DNA of 64,000 bases from Paragonimus skrjabini miyazakii (Eukaryota > Platyhelminthes > Trematoda > Plagiorchiida > Troglotrematidae). Positions 1 to 12,990 of the stretch are shown here, piece after piece (the first letter of the stretch is position 1; the number at the start of each line of letters is the position of its first letter). The notes beneath the pieces are model-generated. The model ran no database searches, was not told where the DNA came from, and was given only the letters and a program-made list of their open reading frames with translations. The DNA lies in contig JTDE01000462.1 in the NCBI GenBank assembly GCA_014338405.1, positions 37,982 to 101,981 of the forward strand, given 5' to 3'. The position numbers and the translations under genes were made by a program.

Positions 1-1281
1 CATCTGACTGTAGCATACACATTCATGTGAACTTTCTAGCCAGCCTCTTTCGAAAAAATGTTTCAGATCAGAGCATCCTCCTTGTTAGACCCTGGGGTTA
101 AGCAACTGAATTATGCGTTGGATTCAGCGATATTTAACGGTAACGTCCATGCGGCGTTAACGGATCACACTGGAACACGATCCGTATCATAGACAGTTGT
201 GTATTGGTCTGTTTGTTATAGAACTGGACAACAACGAAGAAAATAGTATTTTTAGCGCACGCCACTTTTGGTGTCAAATTTTTTAAAGTTTCTAGTTGAT
301 TCTACGTACGACAACAGAACATTGTCAATATGTTCACATGGTTTAGTATGTCATTACACACAAACGAATCTGTGGGTACTGATCGGTCAACTTAATGGAG
401 CACATTTTCGTAATCCAACAAACTGGGAACTGTTGGTGGGCTATTCGAAACCTTATATAGTAAACATCTGATCTACTCCCTCTGTTTCTGGGCAATACTA
501 CCATTTCCCCTCCCCTGGTACTCATCATTCAGGTTGCATTGAGTCAGTTAAGTATAACGGACACCAAGACACTGATTCCGATTAGAGTTATGTGAATTTC
601 CCCGTGAGAAGTCGGTTACAATTTTAAATATGGAAATTATGATTGATCGTCGGCATCCCAGAAAAGTGTTCTTCATCGGTTGCATGAAGGGAAAACGGAA
701 GGGAAACAAGTTAAAACCCCAGCACCGTTTTTGAAGGGTGCTGGAGAAAGGTTGTTCATACCAATGACCTTATTGCACTTGAAAACTTGGACCTCGGTTC
801 CAACTCCTGTGGCCAAATCAACACTTTCATCACTACGATCAAACGACCTTCTTTTATATGGTCTTTAAACAATGGTATAATGTTCCTGTTGGTTTTTTGA
901 CACCTAATCTCTCTTCTTTTTATAAAGCAATCAGATCTTTAGTTGTTTATACGTGGTATATTGAAAGCGAATTCCTCATAAAGTTCGGATGGAGGTGTGG
1001 TTCAAGAAATCACTTCTGATAACGATCAAAAACAGATGACATGCATGTACTGGTAAAGGTCAAACATTGACATTCCAAGAAAACGCGAACGCTAATGACT
1101 TCCTATCAAGCGATCGACAATAATGATTATCCAAATTCTTAACAAAGGTATTGTTGTACGACCTAACATTGATTGTCTTTCCATGCTTGTTCGTGTTTGT
1201 TTATGCATCTTAGGTAATATCCCGTTTTTTATTGGTCTGCTATTTGTATATGTACAGCTCTAACGGTCACGGGCATTTCTG
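1..1281. other. Sequence with no recognised gene
   Basis: I see no exon with convincing splice sites, no repeat with recognisable coding sequence and no RNA gene here. It lies downstream of the candidate 3' end of the minus-strand Shroom-like gene. An additional minus-strand AATAAA-type motif (plus-strand TTTATT) sits near 1228-1233. Confidence 0.4.
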
Positions 1282-1287
1282 TTTATT
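1282..1287 (-). terminator. Candidate poly(A) signal of the Shroom-like gene
   Basis: The minus strand reads AATAAA here, about 190 bp downstream of the candidate stop codon at 1473-1475. It would be the cleavage signal if the proposed last exon is right. AT-rich DNA yields this hexamer often, so its weight is modest. Confidence 0.3.
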
Positions 1288-1472
1288 TTCGATAGGTTGC
1301 TCTGTTTGACTACCTTGTTCTCAACAGTACAGGTATCGTGAAGGTATTGTTACAACACCATCAGATCCCGCAAAGGGCTGTGCAAAAGTTATGTTAATGA
1401 CTTGTTGCGGGATCACCACTCGTATTGATTTGTGTCCATTTATCCCCAATCTCTGGCGGAAAGGTCTACTAG

Positions 1473-1625
1473 TTAAACTATGCATAAAACTGGAAAACAT
1501 CTACGATTATTTTGAAATACTTTTCGATCGATTTCTGCACGGTTGACACCTTCCATTTTCTGGAGGGCTAACTGACTTTGACTTACAACATGATATAAAC
1601 TGCCCTCGCCAATTCCTCTAAATTG
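1473..1625 (-). CDS. Candidate last exon of the Shroom-like gene
   Basis: On the minus strand a strong acceptor (TTACTTATTTGCAG) is followed by 50 open codons and TAA. The frame is phase 0, which is what the preceding exon (3001-3330) requires. The predicted peptide has a segment, QSQLALQKMEGVNRAEIDRK, that could form the final helix of an ASD2 coiled coil. A GTAAGT also occurs 39 nt into the exon, so a shorter internal exon leading to a further exon is an alternative. The similarity is too weak to decide from sequence alone. The placement rests on splice site, phase and position. Confidence 0.35.
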   Translation of the reverse strand, partial: QFRGIGEGSLYHVVSQSQLALQKMEGVNRAEIDRKVFQNNRRCFPVLCIV

Positions 1626-1804
1626 CTGCAAATAAGTAAGTGGGAGAGGTAATTATTTTAGAGGCGATTCGCACATGATGTGTCACAACGACAGCTCTTT
1701 TGTCATATTACAAGAATGAAACACTAAGTCTCACACAAATATACCTTGAATTATGTGCGGTCATAATCGGCCAACCACGACAACTGACACCCAAAGTAGA
1801 GTAA

Positions 1805-1878
1805 ATGACTACTTTCGAAGGCGAATTTACTGGACTATTCGAACGTCTGCTTGAATACTGTGACAATCAAATTGATAG
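1805..1878 (+). CDS. Possible plus-strand first coding exon (unidentified)
   Basis: An ATG directly preceded by an in-frame TAA opens 24 codons, starting MTTFEGEFTGLFERLLEYCD, that end at GATAG|GTAATT, a fair splice donor. The peptide is acidic with alternating hydrophobic residues, like a real N-terminus, but I do not recognise it. A possible final exon for such a gene is 4976-5031, where an acceptor-like CACAAG is followed by a short acidic C-terminus (YDDDDNDEE) and TAA. The connection between the two is speculative. The short length means chance is a serious alternative. Confidence 0.18.
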
Positions 1879-2734
1879 GTAATTATGTTTTTCATCCATT
1901 CAACGACGGCACAACATTAAATAACAGGATTCACGTACGTCCGAAAATCAACATGTTGTTTTAATATGTTCAGACAATAACGCGTATACTACTTAGAATA
2001 ACTGTGGATAACCATTCCAGACTGAAATACACAATTGTCTATGTTGCTTGCTAACACATGTGATGATCCGGTAAAGCCAGTGATCTATGCACAGTGATTA
2101 GAGTGCTTATTGGAATTGAATCCGAGGCACCAATATACACCGAATAGATGCCCAAGAATAATGGAAACCTTGACAAGAAGCACACTAAATAAGTAGGTTT
2201 AGATTCGAATACAACAAAGTAGGTCTAAGGATAATATCAGAGTCTAGAACGATCAGCTCCAGTTTAATCATATCTGGTCATTTTCTACGTATGTTCTACT
2301 TATTTCAGAATCGACTACACTCTTTGGTAGTTCATCTTTCATGATAACCGGACAGGCGATTGAACAGCATCAACTTTCTGTTAGGTCAGTAACCAGCAGC
2401 ATGTGGTTATTTTGCTCGTTGATGAACTGGTCATTTATCACATATAGTGAGTATAAGCAATATGTATGTAAATGGAACATCATTCACAATTGATGACAGC
2501 CGGCATATTCTCATAAACTTTTCATTAACCCCCTTCTAAACAGGAGCACAGCATTGAAGTCTCATTACTGTTAGGGCTTGTTAGCAGTGTGTATCCATGC
2601 TACTTGAACAGAAATGGCAGTTATGAGGCATCGAGTATAGTTGGCATGATGGTTACTATATCTCCCCTGAAAACGATCAGGCAGTCACAAGCGAATGTGG
2701 CTGAGCGTTCACGTATACTGATTCGGTCGTGCCT

Positions 2735-2880
2735 GAGGTGAGGTCAGTGGCGCAATGGTCAACACGGTTGTCTCATGGAAGCATGACTGGAGTTCTAGTC
2801 TCGGTCAAGGCAAGGATATGAACTGATGACGAGCTCTAGCAAGAGCAAAACTCCAGTCTAGTGCCTTTTTTTTGAGACGC
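2735..2880 (+). mobile_element. tRNA-derived SINE-like unit
   Basis: A Pol III type II promoter layout is visible. The A box TGGCGCAATGG is at 2748-2758. At 2790-2802 the B box GAGTTCTAGTCTC forms a T-arm-like stem-loop (GAG/CTC around TTCTAGT). They are 31 bp apart. A run of eight T at 2866-2873 could act as a Pol III terminator. The anticodon arm is disrupted, so this is not a functional tRNA gene. A nine-base inverted repeat (GACTGGAGT at 2785-2793, ACTCCAGTC at 2850-2858) adds a hairpin. I did not find a second copy in the window, so SINE status is inferred from promoter structure only. Confidence 0.5.
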
Positions 2881-3000
2881 AATAACTGAGAACTTCACAT
2901 AAATTCATCAGCTACGGTCAGTTATGGGTAATATTCAATTTGTTTACAGGAAAGTATTACTACGCATGATATTACAATGCAACATTATTAACATACTTAC

Positions 3001-3330
3001 ATGAAACTTGACCAACCAGTCGAGTGAATTTTGCATCTGGATAGCAACGCGATCTCTTAAAAAAACTGAAGTCCGACCACCATCACATTTGGTACCCGGT
3101 GGCTGTGATGGATCTGAAGAGGAAGAGGCTTCTGGATGTGAGTCAGATGTACTTGAAGGTCTGTAGGATGCGCTGACTTCATTTGAAATCAAAGACGTGG
3201 GTGCTTCAACTTGTAGGCCGGGTGGTATACTCTCCAACAGTCGTAGACGGCAGTTCTCCAAACCTGCTCGTAGATCTTGAGCCTCCCTGATCTTCATCTG
3301 CAAATCTATTCTTTGCCGGTTGACAAGTTC
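3001..3330 (-). CDS. Shroom-like gene, exon with third ASD2 segment
   Basis: A 110-codon exon, phase 0 at both ends, with acceptor ATTGCAACAG and donor CAT|GTAAGT. It begins ELVNRQRIDLQMKIREAQDL and continues as an Arg/Leu/Glu-rich amphipathic helix. In order and spacing this corresponds to the ASD2 part of Shroom proteins that follows the RLARV helix (the stretch with a DAKELKENLDRRER-like pattern). A Ser/Pro-rich linker follows (roughly residues 40-80 of the exon), then a short C-terminal helix ending SLDWLVKFH. Shroom ASD2 binds Rho-kinase and controls actomyosin contractility at apical junctions in animals. Here that role is inferred by family. The long Ser-rich insert inside the ASD2 region is unusual for vertebrate Shrooms. 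Confidence 0.65.
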
Positions 3331-6300
3331 CTGTTGCAATTATTTAAAAAAATGCAATTGTGAAACTTTGATTGAGTTAGTATGCTTCAGCGGTAAAAAA
3401 TATTGTGATGGAAATATAATCAGTTATATCATACATCATCGTAACCTTGTTAACTATGTAGTTCATAACTCAATCATTGTAAACTGGAAGTTGATTGTTT
3501 GAATAGTGAATTATACATTCTGGGCTTTACAACAAAATACTTAATGACTTGATTTTGTGTCTGTTGATGTACGAAATAAGTCCTATCAGGAAAACGGACA
3601 TTTCAACAAGTTCCCTTCGATAAGAAGGACTCGAAGAACAGCACTGCGTTTTGTTGAAGCTCATCAATTGTGAGTAAACAGACTTTAACTGAGGGCTGGA
3701 GTTCGACCCACGTCTTTGACTAATGCGCCGTTTACTTTCTATTATGTAGGACCGTTATACGCTAGGCTACGTTTGCTTTTGGAGAATGTTACGGTTTAGC
3801 ACACTTTCACAAGAATGCTGTTACGAACTGACACTGCGAATTCTGAACCAATTCTTCTGACTTGCTAGTCGATCTTCGAGGTCGGAAGATAACCTAATAG
3901 AAGGTCGCCGTTTGCGATTCATATCCGTCATCTCACAGTTTCACTTGTGATGTTGTAGTCAAAACTGCCTCGGGCACACGCCGCATCCATTGGTGGTGTG
4001 TTAGTTCAGTTTGCTCTGATATACGAGATCAATTTCAACAGAAGTGTTATGCTGACGCACAAAGATGTATGGCCAAACGGGAAATGACGCGTGTACGGAA
4101 AAACTTTGGAGATCAAGAAGCTTCCACGCAGAGAACAGTGTGGTTAGCATCGATACCCGCCATCAGTGGGAACTTAGTCAATGAGAAGGTTTCGGTAAAA
4201 TACAAAGACGCATTCCCTTTTTCGGATCGCGTAACTGGTTTATCCAAACCACTGTCTGCGGGAACGGTTCACACGACTAAATTCATTTTCACCAATCTGA
4301 CGGATGTGGTTTGATATTAACAGTAATAAATCAATGTTCTAGGTTTCAACTCGAATACGACCAATACTTCAGTTCTTTTTGTTTTCAAGTCTAATCGCTA
4401 TTGCTTCTTCAAATGGTTTTTTAGAGGAGTTCAGTACGTAGAGTGCACTGAGAAATGAAACAATATCCTATCAATCCATGATATGGCACGGGTAGCCCCG
4501 TTGACCTAGATATTATCCAGTCGTTTTTTGTTAGTATAGTAAACCCGTAATTTGGAAATCCTCAAAAACTGAATCCAAACCGTGCACCTGTTGAGATGCC
4601 TTGTTTGAGAAGTACGAATAACATCGGACACAACGCTCTCTGTTACATCTGTATATAATTAACTTATCCAAGTACACCTGGTTAATCGTGAACTGAGTGT
4701 GTATTTAGTAAATATACACAGTTCAGATGGGAGTCTTCATTTTTTGTTTAAGTGGAAACTCGATTGATTTTTTTGTAGAGACTATCATATTCCCTATAAA
4801 AGCGCGGGCATGATACAGCAGAAGATTTTCTGTAAATCATCTTGATTGAAATGCTAAAATTTTTCGCGTTAAAAGTCATGGGTTTCTACCTAGATGCTTG
4901 ATGAAAAAGAATTAGTTGCCACCTGCTGAGCATATGTTGTCCTATGTATTTCTGTTTGTACTGACCACAAGCGATAAAATCAAAACTGAATATGATGACG
5001 ACGATAATGATGAAGAACCACGAATTATGTAAATAACCGTACTAAAACGAACCCTAACAACACTTTCTAAGCGCTCGGCTACTTGCTTGATTTAACACGA
5101 TATTCTAAGAATATTGTTCATAGGAATCGTGATGGATCGAAATCACAAAGTGAGCTATCGAGATTATGGTTTTTGGTCTACAAACAGTTGAATTTCGCTG
5201 GATCATGTACTCATTTCTCGAAACTGGTCAGGTTCATACGCGTACTCCAGTTGGCAAATCCTCAACCGATATAAAACTGACAGGTGGTTCAACGAACAGT
5301 AAAAGTTGTGTAATTTGGGTCTATTGTATATGGAAAACCTAGAGCCAACCTACTCTACTCTACTGGGGTTAGAAATACCTATCATTCGTGAGCGGAACAA
5401 ACCAGTACTGGACTTAACAGTAGTTGTTAACATTGTGTGTTTTATTTACCTGTTCAGCTGTTCGTGTCACACTATGATACTTTTTTTTCACACGGCTGAA
5501 ATTAGATATTGTTACATGCAATTTTAAAGCCTAGATAAGGCTGTTGAAATGCAGTAATTTTATTTTGGGATAGAATTAGAAATCCACCGGCGTTTGGGTC
5601 GCGCATTTAGGAATGAACAAGAACGGGCCAACCGAAAAAGCACCAGCAAGGCCTGAGTGAACGCAGTCAGTGACGAACAAGTCAAATCAGTTGATATAAT
5701 CTACGCCACCTATTGACAGCCTTATCCGTTATGAATATTGTGTATCCTGTGAATGAAGATATAGCACCAGATATACTGGTTGATTCAGACGTCATGGGAA
5801 TTTGAGTATAAACCGAAGCTCAGGTTTTTCGCAGATGGGTTCATTCTAGAAAAAAAATGTAGACGCCCGCGAGAATGATTTTGGAAAATATTCCGGCTGG
5901 CATACAGACTTTACACAGTTCCTTGAGTCTGTTTTGGTTCTCCCGCATTTTAAAACTTCCAGTTTGGAGGCTTTTGGTCAGCGTCCTATGTCCCCTGAGT
6001 TTTACATTTCACTGTAATCATAAACAGAGTGAACTATGCGGATGAATTCGCATGGGTGAGTACTCTTTGTTTCGTCATCTGATCATGAGTTCAATGAACA
6101 TCATCTCTGGTATCAAGGGAAATAATTTTGCGCTTCAGGATTATCTGTTCACTTCCTCCCTTCACCCTCAGTGGAGCGGCTTTCGTTTCACCTGTGTTGT
6201 TTGTAGAGTGAACAGTTAACGGACTGCACAACATCCGGTTTCTCAATACTGGTGGTTTATAATGCCAAGAATACTTTAAGCTATTCAGCACTTTCAATCC

Positions 6301-9300
6301 CGGAATCAACCGACTCGTCTCGTATACTAGGATACCGGTGCTGGTCATTGTCTATTCGTCACTTCCCACCTGGGGCGGGGTTTTACCAATCAGTCTCAAA
6401 CAGTACACGGTGACAACACGGAGTTCGTGGTTCAGCTGACTTGTACTAGCCCTTAGGTTTACTAAATCCAGGACAGTTTTCGTGCTGATAGCTTAAGGGT
6501 TTACCGTGTTAGCCATGAAATCGCTTTGCGCCTCCGACAAATGGACTGCTACATCTCGGACGTCACCTCAAGTGTATAAACTGAAGTTGACTGTGTGCCA
6601 TAACTAAGACTTTTGTACACACTGAAGGTACCTTGGATACTTTATGAACCTCCCTAATATAAACACTTCTGCCGCATATCTTATAAACAGCGTTTTTGAA
6701 CCGGTATGTGAATCGGAAGTGAAATTCACCATAGGATAGACAGCAGCAGACAGTTTTTCTGTAGAGAAGAGTTTTGTAACATTACGGTATCATGAGATGG
6801 TAAAATCTACCACATTTGTACACTGAGTATTTATCATAGGGGTCTAGTGAATAAGGCAGCACGGTTCAGGGATCTTCAGCGTTGTGTTTCTTCTATTTGC
6901 AAACCTCGCAGTATCTGCAATTCTACAAATTTTTCAGCGTCAGCAACTTCTACTGCAAGTCGATTCGGTTGAAACTGGAGAAAGGTCCTCATTTTACGTT
7001 AGGTTCCCAATCCTTACCGGGGTGACAGTGCGCAGCCTGTTTCCGTAACTGTGGCATGGAAGCACGGTAGAGTGCATATAAACTACGAACCAGCTCACTG
7101 AGTTTCGCTCACTCCATTGCTTGAAAGCTTGATCTGTACCCACAAATGTTCTTTATAACGAGCAAATTTTGTCCGGAGATTTGAGATCTGCAGTCAGACT
7201 TAAGATGATATGCTTCAAAACTGCAATATTTCGCCAAATATGTTAAGTGAACATCAACCAAGTAATCGGATTGTTTGGAGGTTCTTTGTGATATGCCGCC
7301 TCTTCCAATCTATCTTCAAAACCACGTTTAACCTATGAATGCAACAAAGATGTACAGTGATTTCGGACTGGGTGAATAAATTCATTCATTGCCCGTTTTC
7401 TTTGTGGCCTGAGAAGTTCAAGGATTAACAATCCGAGAGTTTTGACAGTGAGAATTTTGTTGTGAATAGTGGATTTGTAATTAGGGTTTTGCTGACACAA
7501 CAGTATTGTAGTGGATGGCTTCTCACCTTCGCACAAGGAAGTTCAGGATGTACGGCTATTCGATAAGAACTCGGCTGTTATATTTTGCCGCACTTCTGGA
7601 AGGTGAACCACAGTTGAAGACAGTCGATTATAGTGATATTCATCAAAGAATCCTGAGCTGCCTTCGCAAACTTACCTTAGAATCAACTTACTTACAAGAG
7701 TTTTTATTAGCTCAGGAGTGTTGAATGCGGCGGTTGAGTAGGAAGGTGCATTTCGTACTTTGTACGCAAACTATCTAATAAACTTCAAAAAACGAATTCA
7801 TAAATTATTGTCCTAAAACACCCAGTTGCTAATCCACGCTATCACGCGTTTTTACGGTAGAATCACACTCTATTCACATATGTACCATTCACTGTTTCAA
7901 TCACCAGGATACGCGAGATGTTTGGCAAATGACCACTACTTTGTTGTCTAAAATCCGCTGCTTCCTGCACGTTGCACTTGGGTGAGCCACTTTCCACATT
8001 CAAGCTCTGAACTTTCTCTACCCGAGGCTATACAAACAATGAAAATATCCAGCATCTACACTCTGTGATAACATTTTGAAAGCACGAATCACTGACTGGA
8101 AACGTTGGTTCTCTTCATAATTTTGTACACAGATGTGAAAAGACGGACACTGATAGATATTTCGTATTGTCTCTTCAATACCAGATGGTAGTAAACAGTA
8201 ACATACATATATTTTAAACTGATGTGGTGGGATGAAGTAGTAAAACAGCGAATGGGGTGGAAGGTGTAACACAGAACTATTGATTCTACAGAGGTGTAAG
8301 GCTCATATATAATTTTTTTTGCAAAACTTAGTGCTGGCTGCGTACGGAGAACATCAGTTTTAGTTTGCAATATAAGCATTATCGCCAAATACATGGAGTC
8401 ACTATGAGAATCCCACGGGAACCGGCGCTTGTAAAGTTTTGTATGCTGATCGTAGAAAGCTTAATTAGTAAACAAACTTCGGCCTTGTAGTTGTACTGAC
8501 GTTATGCGGATGATATCATAATGTTTACGCAATCTCCGTTAACGATAGATGAGATGATAAAACCGTTGAACACCTGTCATGTTAATTTGACAGTCACTAT
8601 TGAATTAGAATAGAACAAGTGCTTACCGCTTGTAGACATTCTCATCAGTCACAGGGATGATTGGTCAATAAAAAGGTTTGTGTATTGAGAGCCAGCATGG
8701 AGTGGCCACTACACTCGTTTACAGGAATCTTACTAATAGAGAACAAACCAGCATCAGATAGAACGTTGGTTAGGTGTGCTAGATATAGTTACTTACTAGA
8801 ATGTTTGACTAACGAATTTGGATTACTTACGACTACGATGTAGGATAGTGGATACTCTTTAAAATTAACAATAGGCAATCAGCAACATAAAGTTTCCATG
8901 GCTGGGGAGAAAAAGGTCTAAATGAAATTACCATTTAACGGTGACATTTTTTACTTCCAGTCACAAAGCGTCCCGTCGCATCAACTAAACAAACTTACGA
9001 TGCGGCTGAAATTGTAGTAGTTGACCCAACTCATAAGTTAACGTTATTTTCATTAAAGAGAAAGCAACTTATTGGCGCCAACTCACATTGTATTTACCTA
9101 TTTGTGTGTAACTGGAGTGAAAGATACATTTACAGGACCGATCGGTGTTCGGGCCCTAGGATGAAGAAATCCTAACAAAAATGGGTTCAGAATGTCAGTA
9201 TGCATTCAATCGCGCCATCCCTTGATCACACATACTTCCAGCTTTGTACATCGCCTGATACATACTGACCACCGACCTTCAGATTAATCTTGAATTGACA

Positions 9301-12300
9301 TTTAGGAGTACAAGGTGTCTGTCTTACTGATCCGCGTTACTTGCGTTTAATTGAGGTGTCCGTGAATAGCTGTCAGATGCTGGCATCAGTTGTACAAAAA
9401 TAATTATGTGTAAGCTTTAAACTTCCATGTACTTTCCATGTACCCATTTGTTGTTTCATTTCTTCATCCCACTCAACTAGCATCATATATATCTATATTC
9501 CCGGTTATTGTTATTTGTTGCTGAACACATTACGAAATGCTAGCATCTACCAGGAATCAGTCTTTGAGAATAATCATCTGCATACGCCCGATTTTCATAT
9601 CTCCATAAGGAGCCAAGAGAAGGTCAGTTTAGTCAAAACTGAATGTCAGTATTCGAAATATACATATGAACGTGTCAACTTCAGAAACATGATTGACCCA
9701 GACTGTGGTTACTCGCCGGCAGTAACAACTCGAAGTTGGAACTCGTACACCGTCTACTTAGACGACCAGGGAAGCTATCTTTATCCTCGGTTTCATTTCG
9801 GCATTACATGCCACTTGTTTCCTTTCAGAATGTCATCAGACAACCTGGCTAAAAGATCTCTTAGTCTACTGAGCTGTTACTTCAAACTATCAGGGAATTA
9901 AATCTGCAAACTGTTAGCCACTGTGGGTAGATTTGTCTTCTCCAATGGTGCCATCACGGCTTGCATAGGCTTGGCTACAGGCTTTAGAAGTGATGGCGAT
10001 CAATCAGTGGCACGAATGTTATTGTTTGGCTGAAGTACTTTTGACGGAGGGTTCAGTTGATGAGGGCGAACGACGAAAGCCACCAGGCAGCCGTTTCGCT
10101 GGAGACATTAATACTTTCACTTACAAGTCAGTTGTTTGGTTGCGAGATATAGGGACTTTGATGTGGAATCTTCGAGCTCAGATCCAGGTGTTGCTTCGTG
10201 AATGCGCGGTATCTCTATCCTTTTTATTTCACCTTAGGATTAGGGCCTGGTTTTCTTTTCGAAGGTCATATGAAATTTAAACACGAGTGTTTGTCACTCA
10301 TGTACGGTTGCCCACGATGATACTGATGTTTACGATGAAGATGTACTGTGAGCTTAAAACCGAAGAACACCGTTAGTTGAACAGCGGAGGTCGTGTTCGG
10401 ATAGTTAGTTGGACGAAGTGGTCTTGACTATTCTACCAACACCGCTGTTGACAAGCCGTAACACCTCGAATACATTAGCCAAACTGTAGATACCTGTTTG
10501 ATGTGTGCGTGAGAGAGACAGAGAGGACAATAAGTAAGTGTGAGATTTCACGGACAAAATGTTCGGTGATTGGTGAACGGTACAACTGTTTTAGTTAGAG
10601 GCTACACCGGACAGTTTTCATGTTACGAAATCTCAATCACTCTCAGTTAAACCAGATGCATCTGTGTTGGAAAAAATTCAGTTTGGTGCCAAAGAAAGCC
10701 GGTTAGTAGACTCCTCAGTTAGTTGAGCACACGTTATAGGAATAAGGTGAGTGTGCTATACAAAAGACAAATTGTTTGTGACGTACAGAATACTTGTTTC
10801 ACTACAACGACTCTTCATCCTTGATGCTTTCAGATCTCTTTGTAGAACTAAATGATCACATGAGTTAATCATTTGTCAGCTGATTACAACTTACTCGTTA
10901 TTTAGTGTCATGTTAGAGTTAATTTGTTCTGATTAAAAAACGCTGTCGATAAAACTTTCTTTCTGACGTATCTAGACGACAAGGAACTGTTATATGCTCA
11001 CCTAATTAATTCTACTTATCAACGAATATCACACAAATGATCTGCATGAGGTGACGGTATGTTTCATCATGACAAAACACCGAATTCCAAAAACACATGC
11101 ACGATTAGAACCTACAAGGAGCGAATAAGCAACCGTACAGTTGGGTAAGTCAGATTGTTGTTCCAAAAAACACAATTCATTCGTGGCCATCACAATCACG
11201 CTTTGTCTTGTTTTTGTTCGTTGACTGTTGACGGTAATTGCGTTAAAATCAGGCAAAATGGGCTGATATCGTGTTTTTATCTCCATGTTTTTTTATGAAG
11301 TGAACATGTTTCCCATGCCCAACCGAACCCGGAAACATTCAAACTGAGTTGTCAATGACGTATCACGAAAGAAATTCAAGCCACTATGTGATAATGCACG
11401 ATGATAGGCAGAAACAGCGCTCTATATTGTACACTGTACACTGTTCCAAGGTTGCAAGCTAATAATTGGGGTGACAGTTGTGTTGGTAACATGCGGATGA
11501 TATCCACTGAGCAAGCAATCTACTCCTGAGAACAAACTCTCTCCTCTCTTCTTCGCAATTGAATAGGAGCCATTTGAAACATGATGTATTGTCAACACAA
11601 GAAAAGTTGTTATCTTCCTCTGCTTTGCGCCTGACCACAAACTTTGATTGTGATAACAGCCCTGACACTATTTCAAACTGTTCGAAAAGACGTTCATGAT
11701 ATATCGAAGTATCTAGTTTACTGTATCAGAGAGTACATCCACCAGATGGGATAGATGCGCTTGAAACTATCAGTCTGTAAGACGGACAAGGCAGGATGTG
11801 AACCGTCAGCAAACGTGTCTAATGCAGAAACACTTGTCCAATAAACCGCAAATCCCAAGCCTACCGTTTGTGATGGTGAGAGTAACAGGAGGAGTGCGTC
11901 GTTACTTAAAATCTATAAACATGGACTAAGTATGTGGTAATTTTGTTCAGTGTGGGTGTGAGAGTGAGTACGTTATTGTAAACTGAAGATCAACCACACT
12001 TCGATAAGGGTCTGCTGAAAGACCTAATCGGAAGGCGAAACCTACGGGCAAATCTGAGTGAAATCCAATTGATAGCAACCAACCCGTGAGTAACTTACGA
12101 GTTAGTTGATATCAATTGGATCTCATCCAACCAACCCGTAAGTTACTCACGAGTTGGTTTCGTTACTTAAAACAATCAAAATATGAAGTAGTAAATATTC
12201 GCATTTAATACTGACTTATTACTGCCAAATTTACAATAACGAAAATCAGGGCATTAAACATTCAAGTAGTATGTGAGGAAAAAATCAGTAGATCCAAGGC

Positions 12301-12768
12301 GTGGTCAAATTACTAAACAATTTTAAATCCACGAACATTTATCTTTCTCGCTATCCTTTAGTACTCACAGCTGGAATGTTTGCATCATTAATCTCAACTT
12401 CAGTGTTGAACGTTTCCCGTCCATCTGCATCGGAAACAACAGTCCAAAATTAACCAAATTGAATTCACTGCAATTTACACGAGTTTAACGACAGTAACTC
12501 AAGTGTTTGGGAAAATAATGCACTTGAGTCGCTGTTCAATAAAGGAAATAACCAACAAGGGCCTTGTTATGACTAAAAAGAACGATATGAATATGTGTGC
12601 TGGCTTGCTCAACAGCTGCTTGGTGGAACGTAAGCGCGTTAGAGGAGAATATTAAGTAGGCCGAGAAATATTTTGACATGCCGCCTAACCAATCAACAGC
12701 CTTATGAATAAGCGGACATCATATCGATCCCGCCTAGAGACTAAGAGTTTGCATAGACATAAACTTAC
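3331..12768. other. Intron of the Shroom-like gene (about 9.4 kb)
   Basis: No exon with both good splice sites and recognisable product was found. Open frames here (for example plus 4069-4314, 9515-9901 and 9990-10280) have no recognisable domain and are about as long as chance allows. The only structured element noticed is the nested palindrome at 12054-12162. An alternate reading is that parts belong to an unrecognised plus-strand gene starting near 1805. Confidence 0.5.
12054..12162. repeat. Nested inverted repeat / double palindrome
   Basis: ATCCAATTGATA at 12063-12074 pairs with TATCAATTGGAT at 12110-12121. Between these arms lies a unit containing CCGTGAGTAACTTACGAGTT. Directly after the right arm, at about 12126-12159, comes a second unit containing CCGTAAGTTACTCACGAGTT. 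The two units are near-perfect reverse complements of each other, and each is itself largely palindromic. The whole block can fold into one long hairpin or two adjacent ones. There is no coding sequence. It may be the relic of a MITE-like element. Confidence 0.7.
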
Positions 12769-12990
12769 CAAGGAATACGGGCTGTCGTTTGACCCCTGAT
12801 TGTTACCATTCATCCATTCGTTCTCAGTAGAGTTCTGTGTATGCTTGCTAAAACTGATCAGACGCGCGTCCAAACAGGCCAATCGACGTGCTAATTGGCA
12901 AAGCAGCTGAATTACGGAAACGGTGTTGTGATGCCATCGATCGAATCGTGCGACCACTTGACCATTTGCCGAGTCACATCCATCAAGTAG
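12769..12990 (-). CDS. Shroom-like gene, exon with second ASD2 segment
   Basis: A 74-codon exon, phase 0 at both ends, with acceptor AGTATGTTTCAG and donor TCCTTG|GTAAGT. The core RFDRWHHNTVSVIQLLCQLA continues as RRLACLDARL. It lines up with the ASD2 helix of Shroom that reads like KFRMFIGDLDKVVxLLLSLSxRLARVxxAL. The leucine spacing and the terminal (R)RLA pair are kept. A polar Asn/Ser-rich tail follows and would join directly to the 3001-3330 exon. The preceding exon ends in phase 0, as needed. This is the clearest single piece of evidence for the family assignment, but identity is modest and was judged by eye. Confidence 0.68.
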